Shown piece after piece: positions 22,753 to 34,799 of a stretch of 64,000 nucleotides of DNA. The first letter of the stretch is position 1; each line of letters begins with the position of its first letter. The stretch lies in assembly GCA_963920525.1 (NCBI GenBank), contig OY986435.1, forward strand, positions 94,710,000 through 94,773,999. Reading direction: 5' to 3'. Made by a program: the position numbers and the translations under genes. This DNA comes from Dichetophora obliterata. Lineage: Eukaryota; Arthropoda; Insecta; Diptera; Sciomyzidae. The notes under the pieces are model-generated. The model did not search any database, had not been told where the DNA came from, and worked only from the letters and a program-made list of their open reading frames with translations.

Positions 22753-23604
22753 TTACGACACATCCTGATCTTCAACATCTTGAATTTGCTCTTTCTGTTC
22801 GCCGTCGCCTAAAGTAAAGTTAGGAAAAAGTACTATTAATGCAGGTGAATTCGTAAACAGAAAAGACGCTAGGACATACCATCTGCCTGCATATCAGACG
22901 TCCATAATGTAAGGTTATCCCTCAGCAGCTGCATGATGAGTGTGGAGTCTTTATAGCTTTCCTCGCTCAACGTATCTAACTCGGCGATAGCATCGTCAAA
23001 TGCTGCTTTCGCTAGCCGGCAGGCACGGTCTGGCGAATTCAGGATTTCATAATAGAATACCTAAAATTTTAAAAATTATTTAACGACTCTCTCTTTTAAA
23101 TCTCTTTTAAATTTATTTGAATACAAAAACTAACCGAGAAGTTTAGTGCCAAGCCCAAACGTATGGGGTGTGTTGGTGGCAGATCGTTCATGGCGATATC
23201 ACTGGCAGCCTTGTAAGCAATCAGCGAATTCTCAGCTGCATCCTTACGATCCGAACCGGTGGCGAATTCAGCCAAATAACGGTGATAATCACCCTTCATC
23301 TTATAGTAAAATACTTTGCTTTCGCCTGTGGTGGCGCATGGAATGAGATGCTTCTCCAAAACATTCAAAATGTCCGAACAGATGTCGCGCAGTTCCTTCT
23401 CCACCTGCCCACGATAGGTTTTGATCATTTCCAACTTTTCTTCAGCACCCTTGTTTTCTTCCTTCTGTTCGATAGAAGTGATGATACGCCACGAGGCACG
23501 TCGTGCCCCAATAACATTTTTGTAGGCAACCGAAAGCAGATTCCTCTCTTCGACAGTAAGTTCAACATCCATGGATGCAACTTTCTTCATGGCCTCTACC
23601 ATTT
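22753..23604 (-). CDS. 14-3-3epsilon: 14-3-3 epsilon, last three coding exons
   Basis: Exons on the minus strand are 23604-23135, 23060-22880 and 22808-22753. Junctions are GT/AG, phases match and the stop is TAA at 22755-22753. The 234 codons seen are almost identical to insect 14-3-3 epsilon: [44 protein letters not shown] and the tail [12 protein letters not shown]. The Lys, Arg and Tyr of the phosphopeptide pocket are present (YKNV, GDYHRY). The protein is a cytosolic dimer that binds phosphoserine or phosphothreonine motifs and regulates, among others, Ras/MAPK, Hippo and cell-cycle targets. The first exon (about 22 residues) was not found upstream, so the first intron must be long. The exon starts in phase just before MVEAMKK. 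The C-terminal splice goes directly from DMQAD to GDGEQKEQ, shorter than the form with an extra EEVDPNA-like stretch known in Drosophila. This could be a splice variant or species difference. It is a functional host gene. Confidence 0.95.
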
Positions 23605-26104
23605 CTGTAATATTGGGAAAAAAATTACAATTAATATCATATATTTTTGTCGGAAGGAAATTTACTACACTAAGTTGACTTATCGTCATAGTTCGACATG
23701 AAATTTGAGCTGATTGCATTTTTTTAAAATATTGAATTAAAAATGACAGTGCACAAGAATAAAGAAGCAGAAGACTTTATGTATGGAAGAGAAATTTAAT
23801 TTGGCAAAAACTTGTTCAAGTGATTTGATATACTGAAAACATGTTTTTAGTATACTAAAAGAGTAGTTTTATATGCAATAAGAATAGATAGGGCATCCAT
23901 AAAGATGGCAGATACAGGATTGGAATGTTGGAAAGAAACGTCGGGATGAAAAAATAAACGGACCCATGTTTATTGTAGGGGGACACAGATAGGGGGGGAT
24001 AGGTTTGTTCAGAAGAAATTCTGGTGCTGAAAAAATAGGACCAGCTGATGAATTTGACCCTATGAATTTTTTGTTCAAAATTTTTGCCTAAAACTATCTC
24101 CTTAACCCACTTCCGATCTGGACCAAACTTTAACTCAATAATTTTACTACGGCACTTAACAAAGTTGGCACGATTATCGTAGGAACTACGAAAAAGTAGT
24201 TCCTAGTAGTTATCGTAGGAACTACGAAAAAGATCACTGAGTTCATTCATATCGCCATTTCGTAGATTTTTTTATGTAATATGTCACGACGTGTTTTGGT
24301 TATCGGAGAAAATTTATAAATAAAATTTTTAAGGAATAACCACTTTAACTGTATGAATTCTTATTAAATTATGTTTAATTAGTAAAATGTGAGTATTGAT
24401 TTAATAATTAAAAAAACTGCTTCGTACTGCTCATGAATCTCATCCATTGACGATGACCTCGCATCATTTGAACTAACCTCTTTTAGCATCTTAAGCACAT
24501 GCATAATTGCAGATCAATTTATTCATAAGTTCTTAACAAATCTGTAATTTAAAGATTATAAAATTATATATTTTAGCAACTAGGCTTTGGCCCAAAATAG
24601 CCGAATGTTTTGCTTTGAACAGGAAATCTTCACAAATTCTATTATTGGCATTCCCAAAAAATTACTGAGAAATATTAATCTACTCCGAAGTCTTTTAAAA
24701 TTTGGAGCTATTTTAATTGAAAATCAAATATTAAATGTATCCCAAATATAAAGAATACGACATGACAACTTTATGGATAGACGATCCAAGCTTCTTTGGG
24801 AAAATGCTGATAAGTTGTTTTTTTAGCTTACTTAGGTAATAAATATAGCTTTTTAATACTTATTGATTTTTTATGATTAATAATATCATTGATTCAGAGG
24901 TAATCCTATATTACCTATAAAATTAATTGTTGAGTCCTTTTTTTTATGAACTGAATTGTTCTGAATTTTTATTGTCAACTAAAGTGTAAAGGCCGAATTA
25001 ATGCTAGAAATTTTCTCCAAGATTTAAGTCAGTAGTGCATTTATGAAGTTGTTCTCGACTAGATCGAAAATAGAACCAATTCTTTTCATCTTCTTCTTGA
25101 CATCACTTAATCAATTACAGAAACATCCAAATTGATAATAACAGCAAAATTACATAAAAAGAAATTGAATTAATTTTCTATCAAGACGAGAAACGCTACG
25201 GAAATGCATAAATCTGTCAGAAAAACTCTACCGTTGAACTCGAACTTAACGACTGTCGTTTTTTACTGAAATTTATAAATAACGAAAGCGCAAAGATTAA
25301 GTTTTATAATTTTTTTTACTTCAAAAATATTTTGTTAGCATTCGACTTTTTCCGATTATTTAAATTTTGCGATATTTTAAATATCGGCTTCGGCCAAAAA
25401 TTCACATTCGGCCGGACACTATTAGCAACCAAGAATTTTCCTTACAAAAGTGTCATCCATTTTCGAAGACTTGAAGGCATCTCTCAATGTTTTTCGCTGC
25501 ATTTGTAGCATTCTTGAATTTTGTTGTCTTTCTTAATTCAGAAGTATTATCGCATACACAATAGAATTAATTTAATTTTATTGAAAATAAGATTTTTAAG
25601 CTAAAATTAGTTTGTTTACATTGAGCCAGTTGATTTTGAAACTTCAAAATTTGGAATTTCAAACTGGCAACAATTTTTTCGAGTTCACTTGGATTCAGTG
25701 ATGCCAAATTCGTAAATTTTCTACGACGGACTCAGTGAATATAAATATAACGTAATTTTTTCATTCGACACTACAACCAGGTTATTCTACACCAGAGGTG
25801 CCCAAAAGCTTCTTATAGAAGTGCAAAAACCATGGTGTAATCATAATAAGGTGTTCTCATTCGGAATATCAGAAAAAATAGACTGCCTTATAAAGCTGTA
25901 GAAACTTGACTTTTTTCAAAAATGCTCAAAGTGCCTGTTTTTGGCGTTTCGAACACAAACATAATCATAAAAAAATCTATTAAACTATGTTTCTTATTTA
26001 AAATGACTTCTGTAATTTTAAAAAAATATTTGTTAAAACTTCCAATCGTCTTAACTATTTGTCACGGGTTTTAAACCAAACTATGAGCAGCAACGCCCGC
26101 GAAA
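23605..26104. other. Probable first-intron DNA of 14-3-3 epsilon
   Basis: No coding frame with a domain was found. A 22-bp direct duplication ('tatcgtaggaactacgaaaa' plus two bases) is at 24175-24196 and 24210-24231, with an inverted 'gtagttcctagtagtt' between. The first coding exon, about 65 coding bases, was searched for by eye and not seen. Confidence 0.45.
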
Positions 26105-26434
26105 TCAAAACACTTTTAGGATAATTCAATTTCAATTATATTTGCTATCGAGCGCAGCCTTTCAAATGCTTGCTTTTAAGAATTAAAATGGAATATAATA
26201 AAATAAAATGCAAATACAAATTTATGTTAATTTACGGACTTTAAAAATCTTACATTGGTTTGGCCGCGTGTTAAATTTACAAGTGATTTTACAAAATAGT
26301 TACTTTATATTGACAATTACGTTTTTCTTTTTAGAGCGAGAATCAAACAAAACAAACAGTTGCGACAAATGTCAAAAAAGAAACAAAGGAAGTGCTGCTA
26401 CTGTCACCTTACACTTAGTGTTGAGTTGCCAACA
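26105..26434 (-). repeat. Probable 3' LTR of the BEL/Pao element
   Basis: Reading down from 26434, the sequence is TGTTGGCAACTCAACACTAA, immediately after the end of the integrase-containing frame. It resembles the TGTT start and 'ACTAAGTGTAAGG' opening of BEL LTRs. The far end is not placed because no second LTR copy was available for comparison; 26105 is a rough bound. Confidence 0.45.
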
Positions 26435-26479
26435 TTCTCCCCTCGGTATCTTAATCCGTAGTTGGGATTCCTTCAGCTT

Positions 26480-29130
26480 TAGGGCAATCTTCGTCTATAT
26501 CCAGTACGGCAAGCTTCGTAGCCGGACGATGACTCCGTGCGCAGTTTTCACGACAGCATTTCTAACTTGCCCATCGCGGCTGTGAAAGTCTTGATAACTA
26601 TCCCCTTCGGCCAGAAATGTCGTGGTAGATTCGTATCCACAACAATAACGACGTCTGCAGATGCTATTGACTTCACTTTACTGTAGAAGGATGTTCTCTT
26701 TGTCATACCAGACAAAACCTCCGCCACCCAGCGCTTCCAGAATTGATCAGTCAAGAACTGTATGTGCCCCCAGGATGCTCTGCCGTACTGACCTGAATCG
26801 TTGAATATTCCTGCGGGTTTGCTTCCAGACGAGGAGCCGAGAATAAAATGATTTGGAGTCAATACCTCCTAGTCTGCAGTGTCTAGAGACAAATTGCGAA
26901 CAAATTGTACAGACCTTCATCATACAGCTTAGTTTTGGGTGCAATTGTCTTGTATATAACAGTCTTGATTGAGCGGACCATCTGCTCCCATGTGTGGAGA
27001 TGCGGATGGTATGAACGTCCATTTCAGACAAGGCCCAGTGAAATCATTTTGCAGTTTATCGAAGTCAACCAACAGACAGGCCTCTTTTAGTTCCTTTTCT
27101 GCACCTTTCAAATTCGTGCAATTGTCACTGAAAATTTCGAGAGGCGTTCCTCTGCTCGCCATAAAATTTGGTAATATAATTGGGTTCTTAGTGGTATCTT
27201 AAATCACCGTTGCGTTTTCTAGACGCCCTCGTATACGTATAATTCCAGATTCGTCCACAAACGGGCTTAATTTTTTGAGCGGGCTTGTATTCGGAATAAC
27301 TGGAGTCGTGTTGAATCATTCTTATTTCATTTTTAAATGCATCACTTTGAGCAAGTTCGTATAAACGGTTTTGGCCCCACACTAATTCAGCAGAAAACAG
27401 TAGTGCTACTTTTGTTATCTTAACGACTGCCTTTGGTGAATTGGACGATTTTGCTTTAAGTCGTTCAATAAATCATAGCCCGTTCCCACAGATATAGATT
27501 ACAGGCTTCCGCACGTCCGCTTGAACTGCCACATGATGTACTGATTTACGGAATTCATCGAGGGTGATTTCGCTGTGTATCTTGTTTGGGCCATTCATCC
27601 TTTGACTGCCGAACAAACTGTGGTCCGTCGAACCATCGCTGTGCTGCTTCAAATGGATGCTGTTGATTTATTTTGGTTTCCGCATCTGCTACGTGTTCAG
27701 CTTGGTGGACACATAATGCCAGTTTTACTAAGACGAGCGCCCAGCAAGGCAGCTAATAATTCCATTCTCGGAATAGACACAGGCTTGAGTGGTGGCACTT
27801 TAGCCTTGGCGCATACCAGGGATTATTCAACATTGCTCTGCGTCGTTATTCTGAAATATGCGACTGCCGCGTATGCGCTGCAACTCGCGTCCACAAATAT
27901 GTGACCTTCTATAGCACTGTCGTCGCTCGTTCCAAAGCCGAAATAACACCTCGGGATCCTGAGCTCTTATACTTGTGTAACGAGAAGAAACGAGAGATAG
28001 AGAGAAAACGCGAAAGTCAGTCGGGCAACGAACTCGCGGTGAACGGTTGATTAGAGCGCTGACGAATACGTAAATTGTTTTGCCAATATATTTAACTAAC
28101 TTTTCCATTAAAAACTCCTTTATTTAATTAATAAATTGCGTGTTCCAATTATTTAAAGAAATCCTGACACTCACGGTAAGATACTTTTTAAAGCTTACAC
28201 TTGGTGAAGCTCCGACAACCAAACGTGCCAAATGCCTCGTCCCATTCTGTGCCAGCACGACATTATTAGTCGCAACATCTCTCTTTTCGTTGATCTTTCG
28301 CCGCTCAGGATAGCTTTATTAGCCTTTGTGAAGGTCAGATTAAATGTAAAAGAATCATCAACTGTATGCCACCACACACCTAGTACTTTTTTGACCTCAA
28401 CAATATTCTCCACTATTCTGCCAGCTTTGCAGAGGCTTATTACATCGCCCTCGTCACCTAAGACTTCAATAACCTCTTCAGAGTTGCTTAACCTATTGCG
28501 TATGTGTAAATTGAATCGTTTGAGGACTTCGCGTACGTCTTTTGCGAGTTTAATTGCTTCTTCGATGGTGTGTGTTGACGCTATCCAGCATATCATCCAC
28601 GTAATATCTTTTCGTGATAGATAACGCTGTTCTGGGATATTCATGTTGATGTATCTCTGCATTCAAATTTTTCGCATATTGAGCGAGTGACGGTGAGCAG
28701 CTGGCTCCAAAGCTCATGATGGTCAACACATAAGTATCTGAATCTCAATTAGTTTATGCATTTCTCTAGATGAATCGTTGGGATTGTTGGTCCTCTGCAT
28801 CTATTGCCACTCTATGGAACATATCCCGTATGTCACCCGAAATTCCAATTTCTCCAATTCGAAAATTAAATAGAACTTCTACCAATGGGATGAGCAAATC
28901 TGGGCCCTTTTTAAGACAGCTATTCAAGGAAGTTCCGTGGAATTCCGCTGCTGCATCCCAAATAATTCTAATCTTGAATGGCTTGTTCCGATTGTTAACT
29001 GCGAAGATAGGCAGGTACCTTTTTCTAGGCAAACTGCTTCGACTTCCGATTTACACAGCTCACGTATGTACTCTTTAGATTCCATTTGTCAAAATTCTGG
29101 ATCAAATTATGTATTTTTAGGCAGCTGCGA
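26480..29130 (-). pseudogene. BEL/Pao pol remnant
   Basis: Pieces of one polyprotein are scattered across frames. Reverse transcriptase begins near 29032 with RYLPIFAVNNRNKPFKIRI and GDIRDMFHRVAI. It continues at 28662-28195 with THTIEEAIKLAKDVREVL and TKREMLRLIMS. An RNase H-like piece with FVDASCSAYAAVAYF and PVSIPRMELLAALLGARL lies at about 27960-27680. Integrase pieces are QSDAFKNEIRMI (27382-27188), PLEIFSDNCTNLKGAEKEL (27162-26929) and LTPNHFILGSSSG followed by a C-terminal domain (26862-26480). Together these would copy and insert the element's cDNA. Stops and shifts separate every piece, so it is dead. The part at 28010-28190 did not match pol and may be a small further insertion or LTR-like scrap. 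Confidence 0.75.
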
Positions 29131-29289
29131 CATAATTGTTTACTTATAGTTTCTTTCCATTTATTGTCGTGACTCAATTTTTTAAATTTTTAAATATATA
29201 ATTGAATGAGAATCATTATAGTAAAAACATTGTCGTGGTGCTTCGGATTCGTTTTCCGTGCCATGAAAGCTAACTCGATGAAATTTTCG

Positions 29290-30113
29290 CTTGTCGTTGT
29301 CGTGTTATGCAGAAGGAACCTCTTGAAATGTGTGCTTCTTCGCTGGCTCGGCCTTTGCGCGACCTTTTCAACATCTCCTACAGAACAGGAATATTTCCAT
29401 CTTGTTGGAAGGTTGACGGTATTTCGTCCGAGAAGCACGCCATCAACGCAGTAGTACCGCAGGGTTCAGTTCTATCGCCAAACTTGTTTCTGGTTTTTAT
29501 CAACGACCTAGAGAAGCGGGCAAGTGCCTAGGTTTTCTAAAACGGTGCAAAAAATTTTTCACTTCAGCTGATCTTCGCATGATCTACACCTCATATATTA
29601 GGCCGAAAATGGAATACAATTCGCACATTTGGGCAAGGGCTTCAAGATCTTATTTGGAGCTTCTGGACCGAATTCAACGTCGTGCGATATATTTGATAGG
29701 AGATGAAAGTATTTCATCCTCTCTCAACTCTCTTGAGCATCGACGTAATGTAGGTTGCCTAAGCCTTCTGTATAGGTATTACCATGGGAAGTGTTCAAGG
29801 GAGATACATGGCCTGACGCCACCAGCTCGTGTGTTTCCCAGGTCCACTCGGGCAGCTGTCCCAAGCCCACCCCTTTGCCATTGCATCGATGCCTAATAGA
29901 ACCTCGCATTACCGCGATAATTCGTTCTTTAGTCGCGCGGTTAAACTGTGGAATAGTCTCCCTGCGAGCGTGTTTCCCGGCAGTTTTGAGCTGTGCAAAT
30001 TCAAAACAAATCTTCACCGACACTACTCCATCTATCACCCATCTTCCGAATCAACACAATGCTTACGCATTTATAGGGGGCTTCCCCTGAGCGTTGGTTC
30101 AGTCTAAAAAAAA
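29290..30113 (+). pseudogene. LINE (jockey/CR1 group) 3' fragment inserted in the BEL element
   Basis: Three segments of a non-LTR reverse transcriptase ORF are seen. First is PLRDLFNISYRTGIFPSCWK, then VPQGSVLSPNLFLVFINDL (29440-29510). Next comes MIYTSYIRPKMEYNSHIWA (29579 on) with RIQRRAIYLIGDESISSSL. Last is the C-terminal AVKLWNSLPASVFPGSFEL, ending in VGSV and a stop near 30105, followed by an A-run. The catalytic A/SDD box between FINDL and YTSYIRP is deleted, as is much of the fingers domain, and there are frameshifts. It is 5'-truncated, as is usual for LINEs. It sits between gag and pol of the minus-strand BEL element, so it inserted after that element. Confidence 0.75.
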
Positions 30114-30410
30114 TGACAATTTGATGCTTTAGCTATGTCAAACAACCAATCTCCAAAAATGACCAGATCAACACCTGGAACCGTACGCGCATATCTTGCC
30201 CAATCTAACTTAATCTGCGCAGGCAACTAGCTCTTGCACCAATGTTGGGCTACGCAGGTGTTGATCTAAATCAGATGCTTGCATAAAAGCAACCACATTT
30301 TTAACATCCAGCGCAAAATTCACAATTGTTTCTAATTTGTTAACGCTTACAGCTGGCGATGTTCTCAGTTTAGAAAGAAAATTATTTATTATTCGTTCTG
30401 GTCTTCAAAT
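30114..30410 (-). pseudogene. BEL/Pao gag fragment (DUF1759-like)
   Basis: On the minus strand the frame reads INNFLSKLRTSPAVSVNKLE, then NFALDVKNVVAFMQASDL, then RSPTLVQELVACAD and a stop. After a shift, an arginine-rich TVPGVDLVIFGDWLFDIAKA-like end abuts the LINE A-run at 30113. This fits the DUF1759 region of BEL gag proteins. It belongs to the same element as the pol remnant at 26480-29130. Confidence 0.65.
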
Positions 30411-31389
30411 ATCATAATTTCCTGAACTATAATTTCGGCATCGTAAGCCTGCCAAACCAACAAATTTCATTTTCAACACTGTGAATTATTTTTATTGAAT
30501 TATAATTATTTCAACACAGCATTTTTTTTGTGAATCATCTTTTTTCACTATCCCAACAAGCACAATATATCCAAAATCCGATCAGAAATCAAGAATTAAA
30601 TTTGCTGGTTTTTGGGGTATTTCAATTCGAGGAATCGGATGGAATTATTTATATTTTAAAGTCTTAAATTAAAGAGAGATCTTTTGTATTGAAAAAATCT
30701 TTATTTAGTTTTAGTAGGATAAGGTCATGTGAAAGTCAGCCCTGAACCGTCTATATTTCTTATTTAGAATATTATCGCTTAATAGAAAAAGTATAATTAT
30801 AATCTAATCGTTTTTTTTTAACTTTAAAGACTAAACGGCTGATTCACAAATTGTGAAAGAATTACAAGAATCATCATCTGGAGGCTTGGATGACTTTCCA
30901 ACATCATCGTAATTGTATTAAGCTCGATAAAAAGCCGTTGGCAATTTTTAAGCAAAATCAGTCTGACATAGACAGATCAATTAACAAGCTTCCTCTCTCG
31001 GAAACGAAAAATAGGAAGTTATCTTTTCAGAAGAACTGGTTTAGCGAAACCGATTTCACGCGTATTCAGAAGATGAAGTTGGAGCGTTTTATTTAGTATG
31101 TTTTCTTTGGTAAGCAGGTAAGAGGTAGAGGTAACCAGAAATTGGGTAGCTAGTTCCAAAGCTATTCATAAATTGGAAAAATGCAAAAAAATATCTTCAC
31201 GGATAAAACGAATACCACAAAAATTCAATTATTTTTGCAGATCACAACCAAAGTCGTGCAATCATTTCTTTGAATTTTATCATTGGTTTTAGAAATGATA
31301 ACGTAAGAAGAAACTTATTGGTAAACAAAATTAAACAAAAATATATTTTAAAAATACAACGGTAAAACACAATTAAATCAAAACAAACA
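30411..31389. other. Unassigned AT-rich DNA
   Basis: No domain or repeat was recognised. The frame at 30890-31096 (68 codons) has no domain. The stretch should contain the lost BEL 5' LTR if the element was complete, but I could not see it. Confidence 0.4.
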
Positions 31390-31563
31390 TAAAAACGAGG
31401 TCACATTGAAAGTGGGGCAGATAGGGAATTCAATGCTAATACTAAGGATTTAATATCTTGTTGCAAATCACCTTTGTTTTATGTTTGTTTGCAGTCTTTT
31501 TGGCAAACATGCAACCAAATTTTCACAAACATCAGCTCCAATCTTATTCCACTCTTCTCTAAG

Positions 31564-32945
31564 GAGTCAGTCAAATCAACTGGTCCAAAAAAACGAAAGT
31601 TTGTTGTTCGACCATTTTCAAAAATCTTTATATTATTATTAAAATTTGTTCAATGTTATTGGCAACTCAAAACCGCTTTCAAAAACATTTTTTTGTTGTA
31701 CTTTCAAAATAGCGTCCATACCCGAGAAACAATTTCATATTTTGTGTCAATAAAGTATCTGATATATGTCCGGTGCCCGTGTCGGTAAATGTCCGACCTC
31801 TGCACCTAAAGATGTGCTAGTTCTGGAACACCTTGGGCAGGCACAATGTACGAACGAAGACCGATTCGGGCACTCGTCAGTTAATTGTGTCCGAAAATAG
31901 TCGCTCGATTTTTTAACACTTTATTGACATAATACAGACTCACTACGGTACTTTTTCAGGTGCCTTTCAAGGTACTTGTTGGGCATGTTTCAGGTACATT
32001 ATAGTTAAGACTCAGACAAGTTTCGGGTACATTATAGTTAAGACTCAGGCCAGTTTCGATACATATCAGCTACTTTATTAACACAATATATCAATTTTTT
32101 TCTCGGGTCTTGTTCACTGAAGCTCGTTTCCATTCGGCTTAATATCAATGAGCGATTATTTTTTTTTCATAAACTTCGCAGTTTTTCGTTACTACTTGTA
32201 GCTTTTACAAATAATATTGAGTCCGATACTCTGGACTTTTGTGCCTGAGTAGTTTGGTACGGACACAAATAGTTTCTCGGGATATTTGCCTTGCTACCTT
32301 TAGAGATTTATGCGTTTGCGGTACTTTTTATTTCTCAGCTTCTGTTAGACATAGAGTTATGAATTAAATATCATTAATTTTCACATAAAACAAATGCTAA
32401 TGAAATAAAAATGTTTTATATTAAAATAAATAAACTTTTTGTTAAAATCGTAATATTTTGCAAACTGAATAATTTGTTTTTTATAGAAAACAACTAATAG
32501 TTATTGACTTTTTGTTTAAGTACATTTCAACTAGTAGTTTAAATATAAATGTTGTTACCTTTCGAAGGTTATCAAGTTTTTTGTTTACAGCCGGTTCAAA
32601 AATTAAATTTTGAGAATTTTCGAGAAATTGGCCAATTTTAGGGTCAAAATCTCTGGTGGGCACAAGTTTAAAAATTTTAAATTTACTCACCATATGGTAC
32701 ATTAAAGTAAAAATCTTCAGGTAAAATTCTGAGTTTGGTATTCGCTTCGTATGGAAGACACAGGGTGTTTTATCGCATCATGCTTTTGAAGATATTTATA
32801 CCTATAGTCATCACCTTTTAACACATAACGCCCAAAAGGTGGAGTGGTAGTTATAGAAAAGTATATATATTCTTGATCAGCATCCCCTCCTGAGTTGATG
32901 TGGCTTTGCCAGTCCGTCTGTCTGTGGACACGATTACTGCCATAT
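31564..32945 (+). repeat. Left inverted arm of the long-inverted-repeat element
   Basis: This pairs with 40253 down to 39648 and then 34441 down to about 34365. Matching landmarks are 'aatcaactggtcca', 'ttctgttagaca', 'caccatatggtacat', 'gtgcccaccagagat' in mirror form, and 'cttgatcagcat'. The arm is interrupted by the MITE at 31721-32281. Confidence 0.75.
31721..32281. mobile_element. 561-bp MITE in the left arm, ATA target duplication
   Basis: The ends CCCGAGAAACAATTT and the mirrored 'aaatagtttctcggg' are followed on each side by a mirrored GTGTC. ATA flanks both ends (31718-31720 and 32282-32284). The right arm of the host element lacks this sequence, which supports a later insertion. 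Confidence 0.75.
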
Positions 32946-33344
32946 TTTTCAAGCTATATTAATTAAATTTTACATATTAGCCTTTATCTGATGAATAAAT
33001 ATCAAGTTCAAAAGTTTGCCAAATTTAACGAAAACTTCGCCTACCTCTCTTACAAAGTGACTTTCTGAAAACGGTAAAGTCTCTAAGTCTCACAAAGACG
33101 TATCTGTAGTGTTGGAATTTTACAAAAGGGATGAGAATAGCCGTCTAGGAAAGATTCTTTGTATGTGAGAATTGATAACAAGAAAGTTCAATATGTGAAA
33201 ATTGATAACAAGAAAGTGGCTTAGCTTATACTTAGTAATTTAAATTATCTTTTCATAGAATTTCAAAAAAAATTTCCAAAATTTATAGAACTTAGGTCAA
33301 AGTGGTGTGGCATTGGGCTATCATTGGGTAGCCACAGTCTTTGT

Positions 33345-34350
33345 TTGTTGTCACCATCAGAACGTTAAGCTCATGGTTGATAGAATAAAACTTAACTACA
33401 AAGACCTACTCTCTGCATGCGTGTTTGTAACATAACTGGCTACACAATTAATGGACAAATGCGATTAATGTCCAGGACAAAAATCTCTGCGAGAGTTGGT
33501 TAACTATAAGAAGAAACTGAAAACCTCTCAGACATCATTTACAAACAGTAGACTATGACAGCTCGAGCAGAAATGAGAACTGTAATTCCAACTAAAGATT
33601 TCTTTCAACGGCTTGTTGAGAAACTTATTTCATTAAAGTCGTATCACTTTCTCTCAAAGGTTCAAGCCCAAATGCAAAGAGAAAAGAAGGAGCACCTCAC
33701 CAGGAATGAAAGCATTGCCCTAGCAGATTTTGCTTCGGTATCGCCAAGCTACTTACTATTTATCTATTTGTATATTAGTGTTACAAAAAATTTATGGTAC
33801 TTATGGTCCAGTTAGCCTCGCATGGCATAGCAGTGCATGGCTTAAAAAGTGTCACATCGAAATCTGTTTAATGGGATTTGCGTGTATCTGATTATGCACA
33901 ACAAGGCATCGCATGGCAATGCTCAGATAAAAACAGAAATGCATCTCTGACTACATAGATAAACATACAAGATCTATTTCATTTTAATTTTTGTGTATAT
34001 TTCTACGCATTTGACATTTTGGCAAAACAGATGTGAAGTTGTAAAATTCTTTCACCAAGTGCAGTTAATTTTTCAGTAAATTCGTTTTATTCTCTTTTTT
34101 ATTGTTTTATTTTGACTATGTGACTATGTTTTGCATAATCACCATTTATATTGCTGTGTGCTAGCCGCTTATCTTCGGTGCATGCGCTGCTATGCCGTGC
34201 GAGGCTAACTGGACCATAAGTCAATACGCTAGTGTTATTAGTGACCACAATGCAGAATCAGTTCATATTTTACAAGTCTGTTTGATAAAGCACCTTAACG
34301 AGACTGCACCAGTTGTTTAAAAGTTTATTTACTTCATCAAAACTAAATAG
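33345..34350 (+). pseudogene. Transposase-like gene remnant of unnamed family in the long-inverted-repeat element
   Basis: In shifting frames the plus strand reads CHHQNVKLMVD, then YKDLLSACVCN, then DFFQRLVEKLISLKSYHFL with RNESIALADFA (33555-33750). After the MITE at 33800-34220 it continues with SVISDHNAESVHI and HLNETAPVV. I recall this order from multi-copy 'uncharacterised' proteins of arthropods and cnidarians: a His-Gln-Asn-x-Lys-Leu-Met block, an acidic 'DFxENYS' block, then a 'DHN' block. In that setting the first Asp of the DFxEN block could be a catalytic residue, but this is inference. Stops, a broken DFAENYS (only DFA remains in frame) and missing downstream sequence make it a pseudogene. 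A database search is needed to name the family. Confidence 0.5.
33800..34220. mobile_element. About 420-bp MITE inside the transposase-like remnant
   Basis: The ends 'CTTATGGTCCAGTTAGCCTC' then 'GCATGGCATAGCAG', and their mirror, pair over about 40 bases. It separates two parts of the transposase-like coding sequence. The target duplication is ambiguous. A distantly similar 'atgccatggcata' theme occurs in the palindrome near 45050-45350. Confidence 0.75.
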
Positions 34351-34441
34351 GTAGGTAGCCTATAGGTTAATAGGCGTCCAGAAACAGATGGACATAGCCA
34401 AATCGACTCAGGAAGTGATGCTGATCAAGAATATATACCTT

Positions 34442-34799
34442 TGTAAAAGTTGAAAAAGAAAAGGTGGCAGCTCTACAAAATAACGCTGGGATTTGAAAAA
34501 AGAACGAAACGTGGGGTTAGTCGAGAACGGGACACTGCGGAAAAACGATCGTTGAGACGAGAGCGAAAAAAGTTTGCTTGAATATATTTTTGTGCACCTT
34601 TTAATATTCTAGTATAGTAAGGAACACCTTAAATAATTAACTGCTACTTTGATTATAAACTTAATGATTTATATCACAACTAATACTACTTAAAACTTTA
34701 TGCTAATATTATCTTAAAACTAAACCTAATTGCATTAAATAAAAAAAATTTAAATATAATTTAATTTACGTTTCTTACTGGACTAATTACTTACTTTAC
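34442..34799 (+). repeat. 5' LTR of the gypsy element
   Basis: 358 bp from TGTAAAAGTT to ACTTTACA. It contains the block 'gaaaaggtggcagctctaca' near the start and a 'taatactacttaaaact' block shared with the 3' LTR. It is about 80 bp longer than the 3' LTR through indels, including a stretch near 34560-34650. Confidence 0.85.

Larger units (their letters stand above)
26105..30410 (-). mobile_element. Decayed BEL/Pao LTR retrotransposon
   Basis: On the minus strand the order is gag-like (30410-30114), reverse transcriptase (29032-28195), RNase H region (about 27950-27830), and integrase zinc-binding, core and C-terminal parts (27382-26480), followed by a likely 3' LTR start at 26434. This is the BEL/Pao order. 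A LINE fragment on the opposite strand (29290-30113) splits gag from pol. The protease and part of gag are missing. The 5' LTR was not found. Confidence 0.75.

Noticed and set aside
23146..23701. Plus-strand frames across 23146-23701
   Set aside because: They lie antisense to the highly conserved 14-3-3 epsilon exon and are shadows of it.
24165..25750. MITE bounded by 'cactgagtt' strings near 24235 and 25730
   Set aside because: The short strings match, but the adjoining sequence does not form a consistent inverted repeat.
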